Source: Ampullaceana balthica
Taxonomy: Eukaryota > Mollusca > Gastropoda > Lymnaeidae
Reading direction: 5' to 3'
DNA length: 64,000 nt
Assembly: GCA_944989445.1 (NCBI GenBank)
Contig: CALYLW010001076.1
Coordinates: 20,021-84,020 of the forward strand
The notes beneath the pieces are model-generated. The model saw only the letters and a list, made by a program, of their open reading frames with translations, had not been told where the DNA came from and did no database searches. Shown piece after piece: positions 48,704 through 59,584 of the stretch (position 1 is its first letter; each line of letters starts with the position of its first letter). The position numbers and the translations under genes were made by a program.

Positions 48704-49232
48704 TGGGCAGTGTATTGGTTAGTCTACATGGGCTGATGTATTGATCAGTCTACATAGGCTGATGTATTGGTTAGTCTACATAGGCTGATGTATTGGTCAG
48801 TCTACATGGGATTATGTATTGGTCAGTCTACATGGGCTGATGTATTGGTCAGTCTACATGGGCTGATGTATTGGTCAGTCTACATGGGCTGATTTATTGG
48901 TTAGTCTACATGGGCTGATGTATTGGTCAGTCTACATGGGCTGATGTATTGGTTTAGTCTACATGGGCTGATGTATTGGTCAGTCTACATGGGCTGATGT
49001 ATTGGTCAGTCTACATGGGATTATGTATTGGTCAGTCTACATGGGATTATGTATTGGTCAGTCTACATGGGATTATGTATTGGTCAGTCTACATGGGATT
49101 ATGTATTGGTCAGTCTACATGGGATTATGTATTGGTCAGTCTACATGGGATTATGTTTTGGACAGTCTGCATAATGTAATGTATTAGTCAGTCTATATAT
49201 GTTTATGTTTTGGTCAGTCTACATGGGGCAAT
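48704..49232 (-). repeat. 26-bp minisatellite, arm 2 of an inverted pair
   Basis: Unit CATGGGCTGATGTATTGGTC plus AGTCTA, about 20 copies. Reversed it reads TGACCAATACATCAGCCCAT, the same core as arm 1. It ends 250 bases before SLCO exon 2. Confidence 0.93.
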
Positions 49233-49481
49233 GTAACCTTAGTATCTTCCAAGGCGATCACCCACATGTGAATAAATAAATATCACTTAATTCATTCCTG
49301 ATATAAAATTAATTTCAATTCAAAACTAGGGAAAAAATGCATCAGAAGTGCAACAATGATAGGCAGGTTATTTATCCAAGTTGAAGTATAATTATTTAAA
49401 TACACGCATTCCAAATTCGTGCGTCGTGGCTTGTTATTTAAAGGATTAACTTTTCGATTATCTTTTTTTTTATATTTCCAG

Positions 49482-50116
49482 AGAACAATAACAATAATAA
49501 ATTATACAAGACATGTGATGACAACCTTGACAGTGCAGCGAGATCAACACCAGCTGACGCAACACAGTCGCAGCAGTATCAAAGCCACGGTGTATCACGT
49601 TCGCAGCAGTATGAAAATGAACCCGGCGGTTCCGTAGCGCCTTCGCGCCGCCATCCGGACATCATTACGCATCATCGGCCCCGATCTTCGTGTGACGACA
49701 CCGTTTCTGCCAGACCGGCGTCAGACAACAACAGGATAAACCCCAACGTCCAGCGGACAGGAGCTGTAGTTCGCCAAGCTGGTCCGGTCAACGTTGGTGC
49801 TGACATCTGCGGCGGCCCAACAGCCATGGGCGACTCCGTCATCCTGGAGCGGTACCAGCCCACCAAGGAGAAGGACGCTAACGGATATTTGGCGAAGACA
49901 GCAGACGTCAATGGATATGTGGACGCGAACGAAAACGGCGTGGTCAAGGACCAGGTGGATTATCACGGGGAGAAGTATGACGTCGACAAGCAGAGAGGGG
50001 ATGCGGAGGAGAAAGTCGGCCCTTGTGGGTGGGGGCCGTGCCAGGTGGGATTCTGTCAGAGGTTCCGAGACCCTCGGTGGTTCCTGGTTGTGTTGACTCT
50101 ATGCGGTGCTTGCCAG
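49482..50116 (+). CDS. SLCO/OATP gene, exon 2 (N-terminal tail and start of TM1)
   Basis: The acceptor TATATTTCCAG ends at 49,481 and the donor is CAG|GTACGT. An in-frame stop at 49,439-49,441 lies just outside the acceptor, then 211 codons are open. The first 114 codons are N/Q/S-rich low complexity; then comes MGDSVILERYQP at 49,826, a possible alternative start that would give a normal OATP-length N terminus of about 84 residues before TM1. GPCGWGPCQ, then RFRDPRWFLVVLTLCGACQ is the family hallmark leading into TM1. The exon ends in phase 0 before GMAVNGF in exon 3, a junction and motif typical of OATPs. Product: sodium-independent organic anion transporter of the plasma membrane, closest by eye to the SLCO4/5 group. 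Confidence 0.9.
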
Positions 50117-50229
50117 GTACGTGAAAAGTTATAACGCAGATTCCTTCCTGTCTTTGTTATGAACAAATAGGCTAGGAAGGTGGGATATGAAACCCTTATT
50201 TACATATAATACAAATTTAAGGTCATCTT

Positions 50230-50525
50230 ATTCTAACTTATCTTATATATTACATACGCTCCTTCTATACAGAAGATTATGACGTCCTATGCTTATCCCT
50301 GGTTTTTGTCTAGTTATGAGTGTTGATAGCGTGTTTAATTTCCCTGGTTTGTACAGACAACCTCATTCCATGCCAGAATGCCAGACGGGAAGAAAGAGGA
50401 TTTGTTTGTGTTTGTTTTTGAGAACTGGACAAGAAAATTGTTTTTCACTGTGTCTGTACGAGTATTATGAGTTGTTGCATTCGGTTGTTGATTGTATTGT
50501 ATTTGTATCTCCGTTTAAGAATTAT
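50230..50525 (-). mobile_element. L2-like retroelement 3' end
   Basis: The minus strand reads QTNTNKSSFFPSGILAWNE, followed by the family 3' UTR (GTCATAATCTTCTGTATAGA, AGGAGCGTATGTAATATATA). It lies in SLCO intron 2. Confidence 0.65.
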
Positions 50526-50539
50526 CTCCTTTTAAATTT

Positions 50540-50875
50540 TGGTGAAAGGGCGTTCTCTTTTTGTGCGGCCATTACAATGGAATTCTCTACCATTACACAT
50601 CCGTAGTATTCGAACTACCAAATCCTTCAAGACTGCACTTAAAACGCATCTTTTCAAAATGTATTTACAAAATTGAAGAAAAAAATTTGTTTTAATGATT
50701 AGCGTAGCTTGTGTGTAATGTACTGTCCTTTATGTTGTTATTAGGGTATGAATGGTTATTTAATTATTATATGTATGTTATGATCTCAATGTAAAGCGCT
50801 GTGAGCCTGGTTCCTTACTGGGATACAGCGCTATATAAATTATCAATTATTATTATTATTATTAATGCCTTATGT
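50540..50875 (+). mobile_element. Second CR1/L2-like retroelement 3' end with (ATT)n tail
   Basis: The plus strand encodes WNSLPLHIRSIRTTKSFKTA then LKTHLFKMYLQN and a stop, the standard C terminus of this retroelement group. The 3' UTR TAAAGCGCTGTGAGCC...GCGCTATATAAATTATCA ends in ATT repeats. It is a different family from the minus-strand copy beside it. Confidence 0.75.
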
Positions 50876-51176
50876 ATTTCTATTTGCCCTTAGTTAATTA
50901 TTTATATTTTAGAGTTTCAAGAATTAGATATTTAACTAACGGCTTCCACTAGCTTCCCGTAAGCGAGCATAAACCGTAGAAGCCTGTCACTGACATGCAG
51001 CGCTATCTATATAAGGCTCCGCGCCTGATTGCCTGATAGAATATTTTGTGTGTCAACATGCACATTTAATAAGACTGCGCTATTCTATGCGACCCATCCT
51101 CAACATTCACTCTGGGAAGGGGTACAGACGGAATTGCGCTCATTTGAATCGATTGCGCCTAAGTTATGGAACAACG
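50876..51176. repeat. Dispersed repeat shared with 54,560-54,822
   Basis: Both copies have a decayed L2-like RT piece on the minus strand (PLVKYLILETLKYK here), then GGCTTCCACTAGC, GCGAGCATAAACC and ATTCACTCTGGGAAGGGGTA, then TTGCGCTCATTTGAATCGAT and TGCGCCTAAG. The nature of the right half is unknown. Confidence 0.65.
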
Positions 51177-52641
51177 GATAAGTTATGAAGGTATCATGAG
51201 CTATGAGAGCTTAAGATATTATCATGAGAGTTTGGGACATCATGACACTTTAGGACACTATTATTGCACATTTGGACCTTATCATGAAATTAGGACACCG
51301 GCAAATTCATTTTCAGTATATTAACATGTACCATGTCACTAGAATTGTTAAATTGTACTTTGTTAACATAAGATATTTCAAGTTATTCTCCAACAAAAAA
51401 ATCAGCTCTGCAACCAACACAAATAAAATAAAAATTAACTCCCTTCTAGGAATGTAACTCCCTTTCATGGAATAATTCTGGCAGTATAGATACTGATTGG
51501 TTGGCCAATAAGGCAATAAGGACGATGGTCATTTTGCACAGAGCAAGAAAGATACTTCAAATGCATATATATATATTTATACCATTGGTTCTCAGAGCTA
51601 ATGAAAATGTTCGCCACTTATGCTAGCGTGAAAGCGTCATGATCAAAACATTAGTGCTGGGGTCCCTCAGAATTCTTAGTACAATGTCATCTTTTAATCG
51701 GGCCCAATTTTGCTGTGCATGTTTAGGGGAAAAAAAGGTGGGGGGGGGGTACGCAGCGGTTTAAGTAACCGCTTTCTTACCACACACACACACACACACA
51801 CACCTCCATTCAATCAGCTCTTCAGATTTCTAGTCCCGTCTCATGAAAGCTGCGAACTCGTTGAATGGCTCGGGTGTTGACAGGCATACAGCGGACTCGT
51901 TGATAATTGCATAACTTCCTTGCGGCAGTGCGGATGCTGTTCTAAACATGTTCGAATCTCGAAATTAGACGGAGCTGTTTGAAAGAGTTGTTTGGAGATG
52001 CGTCTAGGCGTGCAATGACGTATATGGCTGTCGTTGTGGTGGGAAAGAAAGCACAATTATTACTTAATAGGCCTTGTCATTTTATGGGGATTAGCGGCTT
52101 AAGCCAAGAGCGTCTAATTGACACATTTAACCCAAAGCGACTTTTTTGGGGGGCTTATTCTGTATTAAGTCTAACATTAAATATAGCAAGACCATACCGT
52201 GTAATAATGAACTTACCCAAATCGACTTGTTATTTTTATCACAATTCAAACATGGGAAATAATCCTTGTCATCTCATGGAAGACATATATAAATACAATG
52301 TAGAACTGTATCGGGTATTCAGTTGGACCAATTTCATTTAATCAAATATCTGGGTAAAAATCTCGGTGGTGATCACAATTGTCGCACCTCCATTTAAGAG
52401 TTTTTAAAAGTTTTTTTAAAAAATGCCGCAAATTGTAGGACCGCCCCCCCCCCTGTGCCCATTATTTCTACGCCGCTGTGTATATGTTGTTAGAGATGCA
52501 TGAAAAATGTGAGACTATGTCTATCTGTGAAGTTAGAGATGAGGTGCGTCTTAACTTCAGAAGTCAGAAGCAAAACGATGGAACGATAATACGTCATCTG
52601 ACCATCACGCTCCGTCAGGACATAGTCATAGGTGACTGTAT
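51177..52641. other. SLCO intron 2, no recognised gene
   Basis: (CA)n at 51,781-51,803. A 120-codon frame at 51,979-52,341 is not recognised. Confidence 0.4.
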
Positions 52642-52791
52642 GTTAGTGGTCATTTTTTGACATAGCTCATGTGAAAGTTGACATGACCCATGTGGAATTA
52701 TGTTTTTGTTGTTGTTGTTAGTGGTCATTTTTTGACATAGCTCATGTGAAAGTTGACATGACCCATGTGGAATTATGTTTTTGTTGTTGTT
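52642..52791 (+). repeat. 75-bp tandem duplication
   Basis: GTTAGTGGTCATTTTTTGAC onward is repeated almost exactly (52,642 and 52,717), each ending in (GTT)n. Confidence 0.92.
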
Positions 52792-53560
52792 GTTTTTTCT
52801 TACGTAGAGGAAGTGCTGTAAACTTATTCATTCTCAGTAGGGTAGGCCATTCAACAGGAGGAATTTTGAGACCCCCTGGCATTTTTTATCCCCGTTGTAG
52901 ACATTCACCCCGAGGCAGGGGCGAGGGCTTAATTCCTCCCCGGTCATTCAATTTCCTCGCCCTAATGGACAATCTCCACTCACTCACAACTAGGTCAAGG
53001 AGGGAGCCAGGCTGGTGCCGGGTGGTTTGTGGTGTGCGTGTGGTGATGGTGGATGAGGGTAAAGGAAATACTTACGGTCACGTGACGTCCTAGCTTTGTG
53101 TGAGAGTGAAAATAAACAAATGTCACGTGGTCTGGTGTTTCTTGTATATACGGCCTCTCTCCGGGTCACCCCCGTCCCTCTTTTCCCGCAGAATTTGTGT
53201 TTATTTTGTTACTACAGTGGTGCGTGCTTAGCCGTGACAATCAGCGGTGGGAGAGAATAGACTTTGTTTTGGTGTGGTGTGTGTGGGCGGGGAGGGAGTA
53301 GAGGAGGCATTGGCACCGAGTAGCTGCGCTGAACTTATCAATGGAATAGCCTCGGGGGGAAAGGTCATAGGTGGGAGAAGTGTCTTTGGTGGCATTTTCT
53401 TCCGTTTCTTTTTTCTTCCTGTCACTTTTTTTCATTCTTTCCAGATTGAAGATCTCCGTTCTTGTGGTCATGTGACCGCTCTGCGTTTCGAAATGAATGC
53501 GGTAGAGATTAGGTTAGGTGTTTTGTTATTAGATAAATGTAAATTAGATAGCGATGGGTT

Positions 53561-53603
<43 letters not shown>

Positions 53604-54304
53604 AAGAGAGAAAGAGAGATAGAGAGAGAGAGAGAGCGAGAGAGAGAGAAAGGGAGAAATGTCAGAGAAACAGAAACGAGAAAAATGTATTCATAAACTT
53701 AATGTACACACAAGTCGAGGAAGACAAAAAATGGGGATATTTTATATAAATTGGCATGTTACTGGGACATCCCCCTCTTCCCACCCACAAACCACCCATG
53801 TGCCACCTATGTGCCACCCATATATCAACCATATACCACTTTTGTTCCGCCCATGTCCCACCTATACGTCACCCATTTGTCCGACACATACCACCTATGT
53901 ACCACAGATGTACCTCCAATATCTTTTCTACCATCCAGTCTCAGATTATTGCTCTTTCTTGACAACCTAAGACTTGCGTCTATACGCCTCAGTCACTCCT
54001 ACGGATGAAAAAAAAGGATGGGGGCGGCAGGGTAGGGATGAACGATCGTCCGGCCTGGGCGGCACTTTTACTTGTGGGATGACATTTTCATCAAAATCCC
54101 GAGCCTTTTAGGGTAGTGGCTATAGTCTCGTCCCACCCCGGGCGCCACTAACCCAACCTAATTCACTGGGCAAAGACCGGGAGAAGACATGTCCCATTGT
54201 ACTTATCTCTTCTTTGCGAATAAAGACTGACAACTCTATAGATCACATTGGCATCCGATGCATACCAGGTCCCTAACCCAAGATTTGCATATTATACAAG
54301 CAGT
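52792..54304. other. SLCO intron 2, simple repeats
   Basis: (GT)n-(GA)n at 53,561-53,660 and a degenerate CCACCCATGTG repeat at about 53,775-53,910. No gene. Confidence 0.55.
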
Positions 54305-54312
54305 TATTCATC

Positions 54313-54503
54313 CAGGGCCGGATTTAGACTTGATGGGGGCCCTAAGCTATTTGAGATATGGGGGCCCTTTTAAAGTCCAGATATTCTATGTCAGTGCCAA
54401 ATATGAAAATAAAAATCTGGGGGCCCCCAATAAGGCGGGGGCCCCCAATAAGGCGGGGGCCATAAGCTATAGCTTCTTTAACAAATAGGTAAATCCAGCA
54501 CTG
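54313..54503 (+). mobile_element. hAT MITE, 8-bp TSD TATTCATC
   Basis: Starts CAGGGCCGGATTTAGACTTG, ends TAAATCCAGCACTG. TATTCATC is exact on both sides (54,305-54,312, 54,504-54,511). GGGGGCCCC motifs inside, including a small tandem GGGGGCCCCCAATAAGGCG. Confidence 0.93.
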
Positions 54504-54559
54504 TATTCATCAGATGTACATGTATACCGTGTCGCTAACCCAAGTTTAACATCATGCCA

Positions 54560-54822
54560 TTTGTGTGTGTCTTAACTCTTGCTTATGTATTACTACTACT
54601 TTGCTCTTAGTTAATTCTTTTATGTTTTAGAGTTTCAGGAAGTAGATATTTTACTAATGGCTTCCACTAGCGAGCATAAACCATAAAAGTCTATCACTGA
54701 CATACAGCGCATAATTAATTATATATAAGAGACTTCCCCTTTCTATGCGGCCCATCTTCAACATTCACTCTGGGAAGGGGTACATAAGGAATTGCGCTCA
54801 TTTGAATCGATTGCGCCTAAGT
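54560..54822. repeat. Second copy of the 50,876-51,176 repeat
   Basis: Same order of blocks as the first copy, with a minus-strand RT remnant (PLVKYLLPETLKHKRIN) and the same right half. The two are in the same orientation. Confidence 0.65.
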
Positions 54823-54923
54823 TTATTTGTTTGTTTTTTCTTTTTTCGTTCTTTTTCTCTTGTTAATTTATTATTTTTTTCTTTATTTTCTTTTTTTGTT
54901 TGTTTATATAAAACTCTTGCTAA

Positions 54924-55488
54924 GGGGCCGTTCATAAATGACGTCACGCGCCTAGGGGGGAGGGGGGTCATGCATTTGTGACGATGTGTGATGAGGGGGA
55001 GGGTGGTGTTTAAGAAATATGATGTCACATCAAAACGCGCTACTTTAAGTAAAAGTTCCTGTTAAATATTTGATTGCTTTCAATTTATTTAATGACTTTT
55101 TTAAATAGGGGTGTACCGGATTTCGGCTCCGGCTATTCCGGAATCCGGCCATTTTTACAAATCTGGCTTCGGCACCAGATCTGAACGGATTTCACTTCAA
55201 AAAATCCGTAGCTGGATTTCGAAAATTTTATCCAGCATAGCCCTAGTTTTCAATGGCTTCACAAGTGTTACGATATCAGAGTGTAGACTTACACTAAAAA
55301 CATATTTAAAAGACAAAAAAGTAATATGCTACATGCTATTTTCAATTACAAAATACGGCCTGGGGGGGGGGTCAAAGCTTTAGGACGTCATATGGGGGGG
55401 GGTCTAAGTTTTTGTGACGAAGTGTGACGAGGGGGGAGGGGGATTAAAAATCGACCAAAATCGCGTGACGTAATTTATGGACAGCCTC
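54924..55488 (+). mobile_element. Long, diverged GGGGCCGTYCATAAA-family MITE with nested repeat
   Basis: Left end GGGGCCGTTCATAAATGACG, right end CGTGACGTAATTTATGGACA. The element is about twice the length of the complete copies because a TACCGGATTTC repeat (55,108-55,235) lies inside. Contains TGACGTCA at 54,939. Confidence 0.65.
55108..55235 (+). repeat. TACCGGATTTCGGCTCCGG repeat, copy 1
   Basis: AGGGGTGTACCGGATTTCGG then CTATTCCGGAATCCGGCCAT. The same sequence starts at 56,229. Confidence 0.65.
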
Positions 55489-55877
55489 CAAGTGCTTACG
55501 CTTTAGATTTTAAACGTTTATCTAAGTCTGAATGTGTGCATGCATTTTGTTCATCAAGTCTTTATGTTCACATCAATCATGTTTATCAGTGACTTGTTTG
55601 ATTTACTAATTAAAACATCTGTTAAAACATCTGGAAATTAATTTGTATTGATTATTGTGCAGATAATGACAAAGATTATCCAAGGATATTATAAACGGAA
55701 ATCAATAGTGAATCTCGTTAAAACAACTTTTAAAATGTGCGTGAAAATGTTGAAAATTTTTTGCAATGTGTATCAAAATATTCAATTTATTTTTAAGCTT
55801 TGTCCCATGGCCAGTTAGGCTGCTTCTATTACTTTTAGATGAGACGGTGACTCAAAAATACTTTAAACTATAAATTA

Positions 55878-56110
55878 CTAGGTACTACCCGCGGCGTAGC
55901 ATACGCCGCAGACTTGCTCATCATAGAAATTGTAAAGAACGGTTTTAGGGGGGGGGGTGAGAGTACGGACATAAACAGTAGCACGAAGTAATGAAAAAAT
56001 AGTGAGTAAACATGGAGACATGCGCACTGAGGTTGTTGTTACCCCCCCCCCGCCTTATTACTACCATCCCTTAAGTACAAACTGTGTTTGGCCGACCCTA
56101 GCGAGGGTTA
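55878..56110 (-). mobile_element. Helitron-type 3' end, second copy
   Basis: Identical hairpin GCGGCGTA/TACGCCGC (55,891-55,909) 9 bases from a terminal CTAG (55,878-55,881) with T beyond, as at 5,894. Interior shares ACATGCGCACTG and TAGCGAGGGTTA-type sequence with copy 1. A related scrap without the end lies at about 57,240-57,355. Confidence 0.75.
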
Positions 56111-56228
56111 GTCACGTTTAGGGTTGTTAATTGCGTGTTGTTGTTTGTTTTTTTTGACAAACCGAATATCGATTATGTAACTCCGATTTTAAACCGATTA
56201 TCGCTTTATAGTTGACTTCATAGAAATT

Positions 56229-56470
56229 ATGGGTGTACCGGATTTCGCCTGCGGCTCCGGAAAATCCGGAATCCGGCCATATTTACAAATCAGTTTCTGG
56301 CAGAAGTTTGCTTCATAAATCAGTCCAAATCCGGCTTGCCGGGTTTGCGATAAAATATATATTAATTTATAGCTCCGGCTCCGGCCAAATCTGGAATCAA
56401 GCAATTTTTACGAATCCGGCTCCGGCCGGGTTTAACTTCATAAATCCAGCCGAATCAAATTCGATTATCG
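56229..56470 (+). repeat. TACCGGATTTCG repeat, copy 2
   Basis: GGGTGTACCGGATTTCGCCT onward, with further internal GGCTCCGGCC and AATCCGG repeats. The ends are not defined; a hAT-type origin is possible. Confidence 0.55.
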
Positions 56471-56588
56471 GCTTGGGAAATTTAAATCTGACTTTTGCTT
56501 TCAAATCCGATTATCGTTTAACAGCCTTAGTCATGTTAGAAAAAGGGGGGAAAGAACGGGCAGAAACAAACATTACTTTTTTTTGTTT

Positions 56589-56659
56589 AAAAAATTGTTC
56601 CCGCTGGCGTTTGATACCAGGACTTTCTGCGTGCAAGACGGACACGATAACCACTACAC
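56589..56659 (-). pseudogene. tRNA-Val-like pseudogene, 5' part removed by a hAT insertion
   Basis: On the minus strand GTGTAGTGGTTATCGTGTCC (D arm and A box), a loop CTTGCAC, then GTCCTGGTATCAAACGCCAG (T arm, five pairs) and CGGGAACA are followed by a T run (T6, complement of 56,589-56,594), a pol III terminator. The layout matches animal tRNA-Val. The loop would read TGC where TAC is expected, and the B box is degenerate. The hAT element at 56,660-57,204 inserted in the D arm; the missing 5' piece (ATTCGTA) continues at 57,213-57,219. Confidence 0.6.
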
Positions 56660-57204
56660 CTATGGCGGATTAAGGGGGGGGGCTGAACGGGCTAAAGCCA
56701 GGGGCCCCCGATGATTAGTGGCCCCTAAATGTAGTATATTTTATAAGAAAGATGGACAAATGTTTGCATGAATTCCTGAAAATATCATAAATTAAATAAA
56801 TTAATATTAAAAAACTGATTTTATAGGCTCACTAAGAGAAAACATTAAAGATTATTGTTTACATTTTTAAACTTCACTTTTTTTCATCAGGCTCGTGTGG
56901 TCTTGAGGTAGACAAAAAATATTTTTTTTAAAATTCTATTTTTACACTCAATATTAGGATACCGGCAAACAGTTATTTCTTCGTATTCCATTTTTTCATG
57001 AATAATATTTTTGACAGGGAAGGCCGATCCCATAGTACAGACAAAGTATGTTAAAGGAACCGATTAACTATTTAGTTACCAGTTACAGTCTTATATTAGC
57101 TGCTAGCAAATACTAGCAATCATTTTATTTAAAGGGACGCTGGCTGGATAGGGCCCCAGTTTGAATTGCAGCCAGGGGCCCCGTGCAGTCTTAATCCGCC
57201 CCTG
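56660..57204 (+). mobile_element. hAT element, 8-bp TSD CACTACAC
   Basis: Starts CTATGGCGGATTAAG and ends CTTAATCCGCCCCTG. CACTACAC is exact on both sides (56,652-56,659, 57,205-57,212). GGGGCCCC tracts lie near both ends. The 545-bp interior is AT-rich without a recognised transposase. Confidence 0.88.
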
Positions 57205-57511
57205 CACTACACTACGAATCATGTTATTCTGTTAAGGAACAACGAAACTTAACAGCAAGTGAACGCAATAAGCTTGTTGCCACACTCCCCCCCCCCTTTT
57301 TTTTTCTTTTCATCCCACCACGCTTGCTAACTGTGATTTTTCGACCACAGCGCGAATATACGTATATATATAATTCTTATCTTATCTTAATAATTTAAAG
57401 CAAATAGTCCCCCCTCCCCAAACTAAGAGTGTTGTTATTATTATTTTTTCCTATGAGCATCGCTAAATGAATCCAATGTTTAAAAAAAATAATTAAATTA
57501 AAAAAAATAAT

Positions 57512-58328
57512 TAGGGCTGCGGAAATTAACGATTAATTTCTCAATTAATCGTTAAAAATTTTAACGACTAAAATTTTTTAACGATTAATCGACGCACCAC
57601 TTATAAATGTACTGGAAGTCAAAAAGTAAAATATTTCGGCCGATAAATATATACTAATTTCCGGACGATTACACGAACATTTTGGTTTTAAACTATTGAC
57701 TGACGTGAATGTTCAAAATGTTGATAAATGTTATTGTGTCGATTGAGAGAAATCGTTTGCCTACCATGCAATGTTCCCTCTAAGTCTAAGTTTCGTTGGT
57801 CCATCTGCAAAGTTAAAAAAAAACAACTCTGTGTGCAAATTTGCACAACGTCCATTTTTTGTGCAATATTTTACAAAATTTGCTGCGCGGTGATTCTAAA
57901 CTCTTGCATGATGTTGGTCAAATATCTGCGCAGCCGCGCTGCTTAAAAGGAACAGTGCTACCGTGGTTCTAACACTTCGCTTACATATCACCTGCAAATC
58001 AAACATCCACTACAGTATCGGAAACTTCAGCTGAGACAATCTAAAGCTATGTGAACGATTGTTCAGCTCGGCTGGTTATATTGTCAATAAGACCCGCTCA
58101 TCACTTGAACCAAATAATGTCAATACACTTGTTTGTTGCGTTGTTGGTTAAAAGATGTCATAAAAAGAAGACATTCCAGTGTTATTTCGATTTTCAGCAA
58201 GTATTTTAATAAATGTTACTTATGAAACATAAATTTCAATCTTTGGCTTTAATCGAAATTAACGATTAATTAATCGTTAATTTTTCAAAAGTTAACGATT
58301 AAATTTAAATTAATCGTTAACAACCCTA
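57512..58328 (+). mobile_element. hAT element fragment with transposase C terminus (left of exon 3)
   Basis: Ends TAGGGCTGCGGAAATTAACG and CGTTAACAACCCTA; flanks AAAATAAT and AAAGAAAT match 6 of 8. The plus strand at 58,050-58,130 reads CERLFSSAGYIVNKTRSSLE then PNNVNTLV, the hAT dimerisation motif (SER-F-S-x-AG). Internally deleted, and interrupted at 57,769-57,957. Inverted relative to 59,585-60,310. Confidence 0.82.
57769..57957 (+). mobile_element. hAT MITE of the CAATGTTCC family, nested
   Basis: CAATGTTCCCTCTAAG to TTAAAAGGAACAGTG, with CTACCATG (57,761-57,768) and CTACCGTG (57,958-57,965) flanks matching 7 of 8. It lies inside the larger hAT copy. Confidence 0.88.
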
Positions 58329-58588
58329 AAAGAAATAAAAAAAACCAAAAAACAAACAACAGCAACAACAAAACTATATTTCGGTGTGCACATTGATAAA
58401 ATTTTAAATAGCGCTGCCTGAGAAAACTTATTTGGAGAAAGAACGCCGCAACACAAAAATGATTGGCGAACATCTGGTTGAATCTATTACTTAACTTAAT
58501 GTTGGGGCTAAAACAATGTATATTTATTCTTTCAATACAAGTTTAGATTGTTTACCATAAATAATTCATACTGACGTTTTTTTTTCAG

Positions 58589-58760
58589 GGGATGGCCGTC
58601 AATGGATTTGTCAACACAGTCATCTCTACAATAGAAAAACGATACGAAATAAGCAGCACAGAATCCGGCTTGATAGCCAGCTGTTATGACATTGTTTTTG
58701 TACTGCTTGTTATTCCTGTCTCATACTTTGGTGGTCATGGCCATAAACCCAGATATTTGG
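58589..58760 (+). CDS. SLCO/OATP exon 3 (TM1-TM2)
   Basis: Phase 0 to 1, acceptor TTTTTTTCAG, donor GG|GTATGT. Encodes [20 protein letters not shown] then [20 protein letters not shown], then [18 protein letters not shown]-x-N, ISTIEKR, SGLIAS-YD and the GHKPR loop after TM2 are standard OATP landmarks. Confidence 0.97.
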
Positions 58761-59584
58761 GTATGTCCTTGTTTTATTAAACATACACTATTTTAAATTT
58801 GAAAATGAATTCAAAATGTAGTAAAATGCAACAGCCTGTCGAAAAATTTCCTTTTCAAAAGTCCTCATTAAATGTTTGCTGCATTCACTTATATTTTTAT
58901 TAAAAAAAACAACTCTGTAAAAACAAAGTTTTTGACTATGACTATTGACTATATCACTATATTATATATAATATTATAAATCACTTATAAATGAGACATA
59001 ACTAACAGTATTGATTATGTTTAAACGGGACAAACATTTACAGACTGAAACTGAATGATCTCCCCTGCCTTTAAAACGAGGAGGGTGTGGACATCAATGG
59101 GTGAAGTCAATGCTAGAACACAACTGGCACAGACAGTACAGTAGGCTACTTACATTTGATAAGGCCAAGAGGGGAATTTACTGAGTAGCAACTGACTAAC
59201 TGCATTGCATGAGCTTCACTATGGAAGTTTCCTTCCACTGTACACTGTACATATTCATATTTGTTTGTGTTATTATTTATTATTTCCAGGCACTTGAAAT
59301 ATACTATTTTAAATATTAACACTTCCTTTTGCACTCAGATTTATTACATCAATTTTTAAATTTTAGTAAAACAAAAGAAAATATAACACACCAAATGGCA
59401 CTGTGGCGTATGATATTTTAAAGTATCTGTATATCTCAGATATCAGGAGTTTGTTTGTAGTATAATTTTTTTTATACATTGGTCTGACCCACCAAAATAT
59501 TAGTTTGAGCATTAATGGAATTACATATTTTGATTTTTTAAAACATATTTTTTAATTGGATACCAAAATGTAATCTAATAAAAC

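Noticed and set aside
53990..54170. A MITE suggested by GGGCGGCAC and GGGCGCCAC motifs
   Set aside because: No inverted ends or flanking duplication could be placed.
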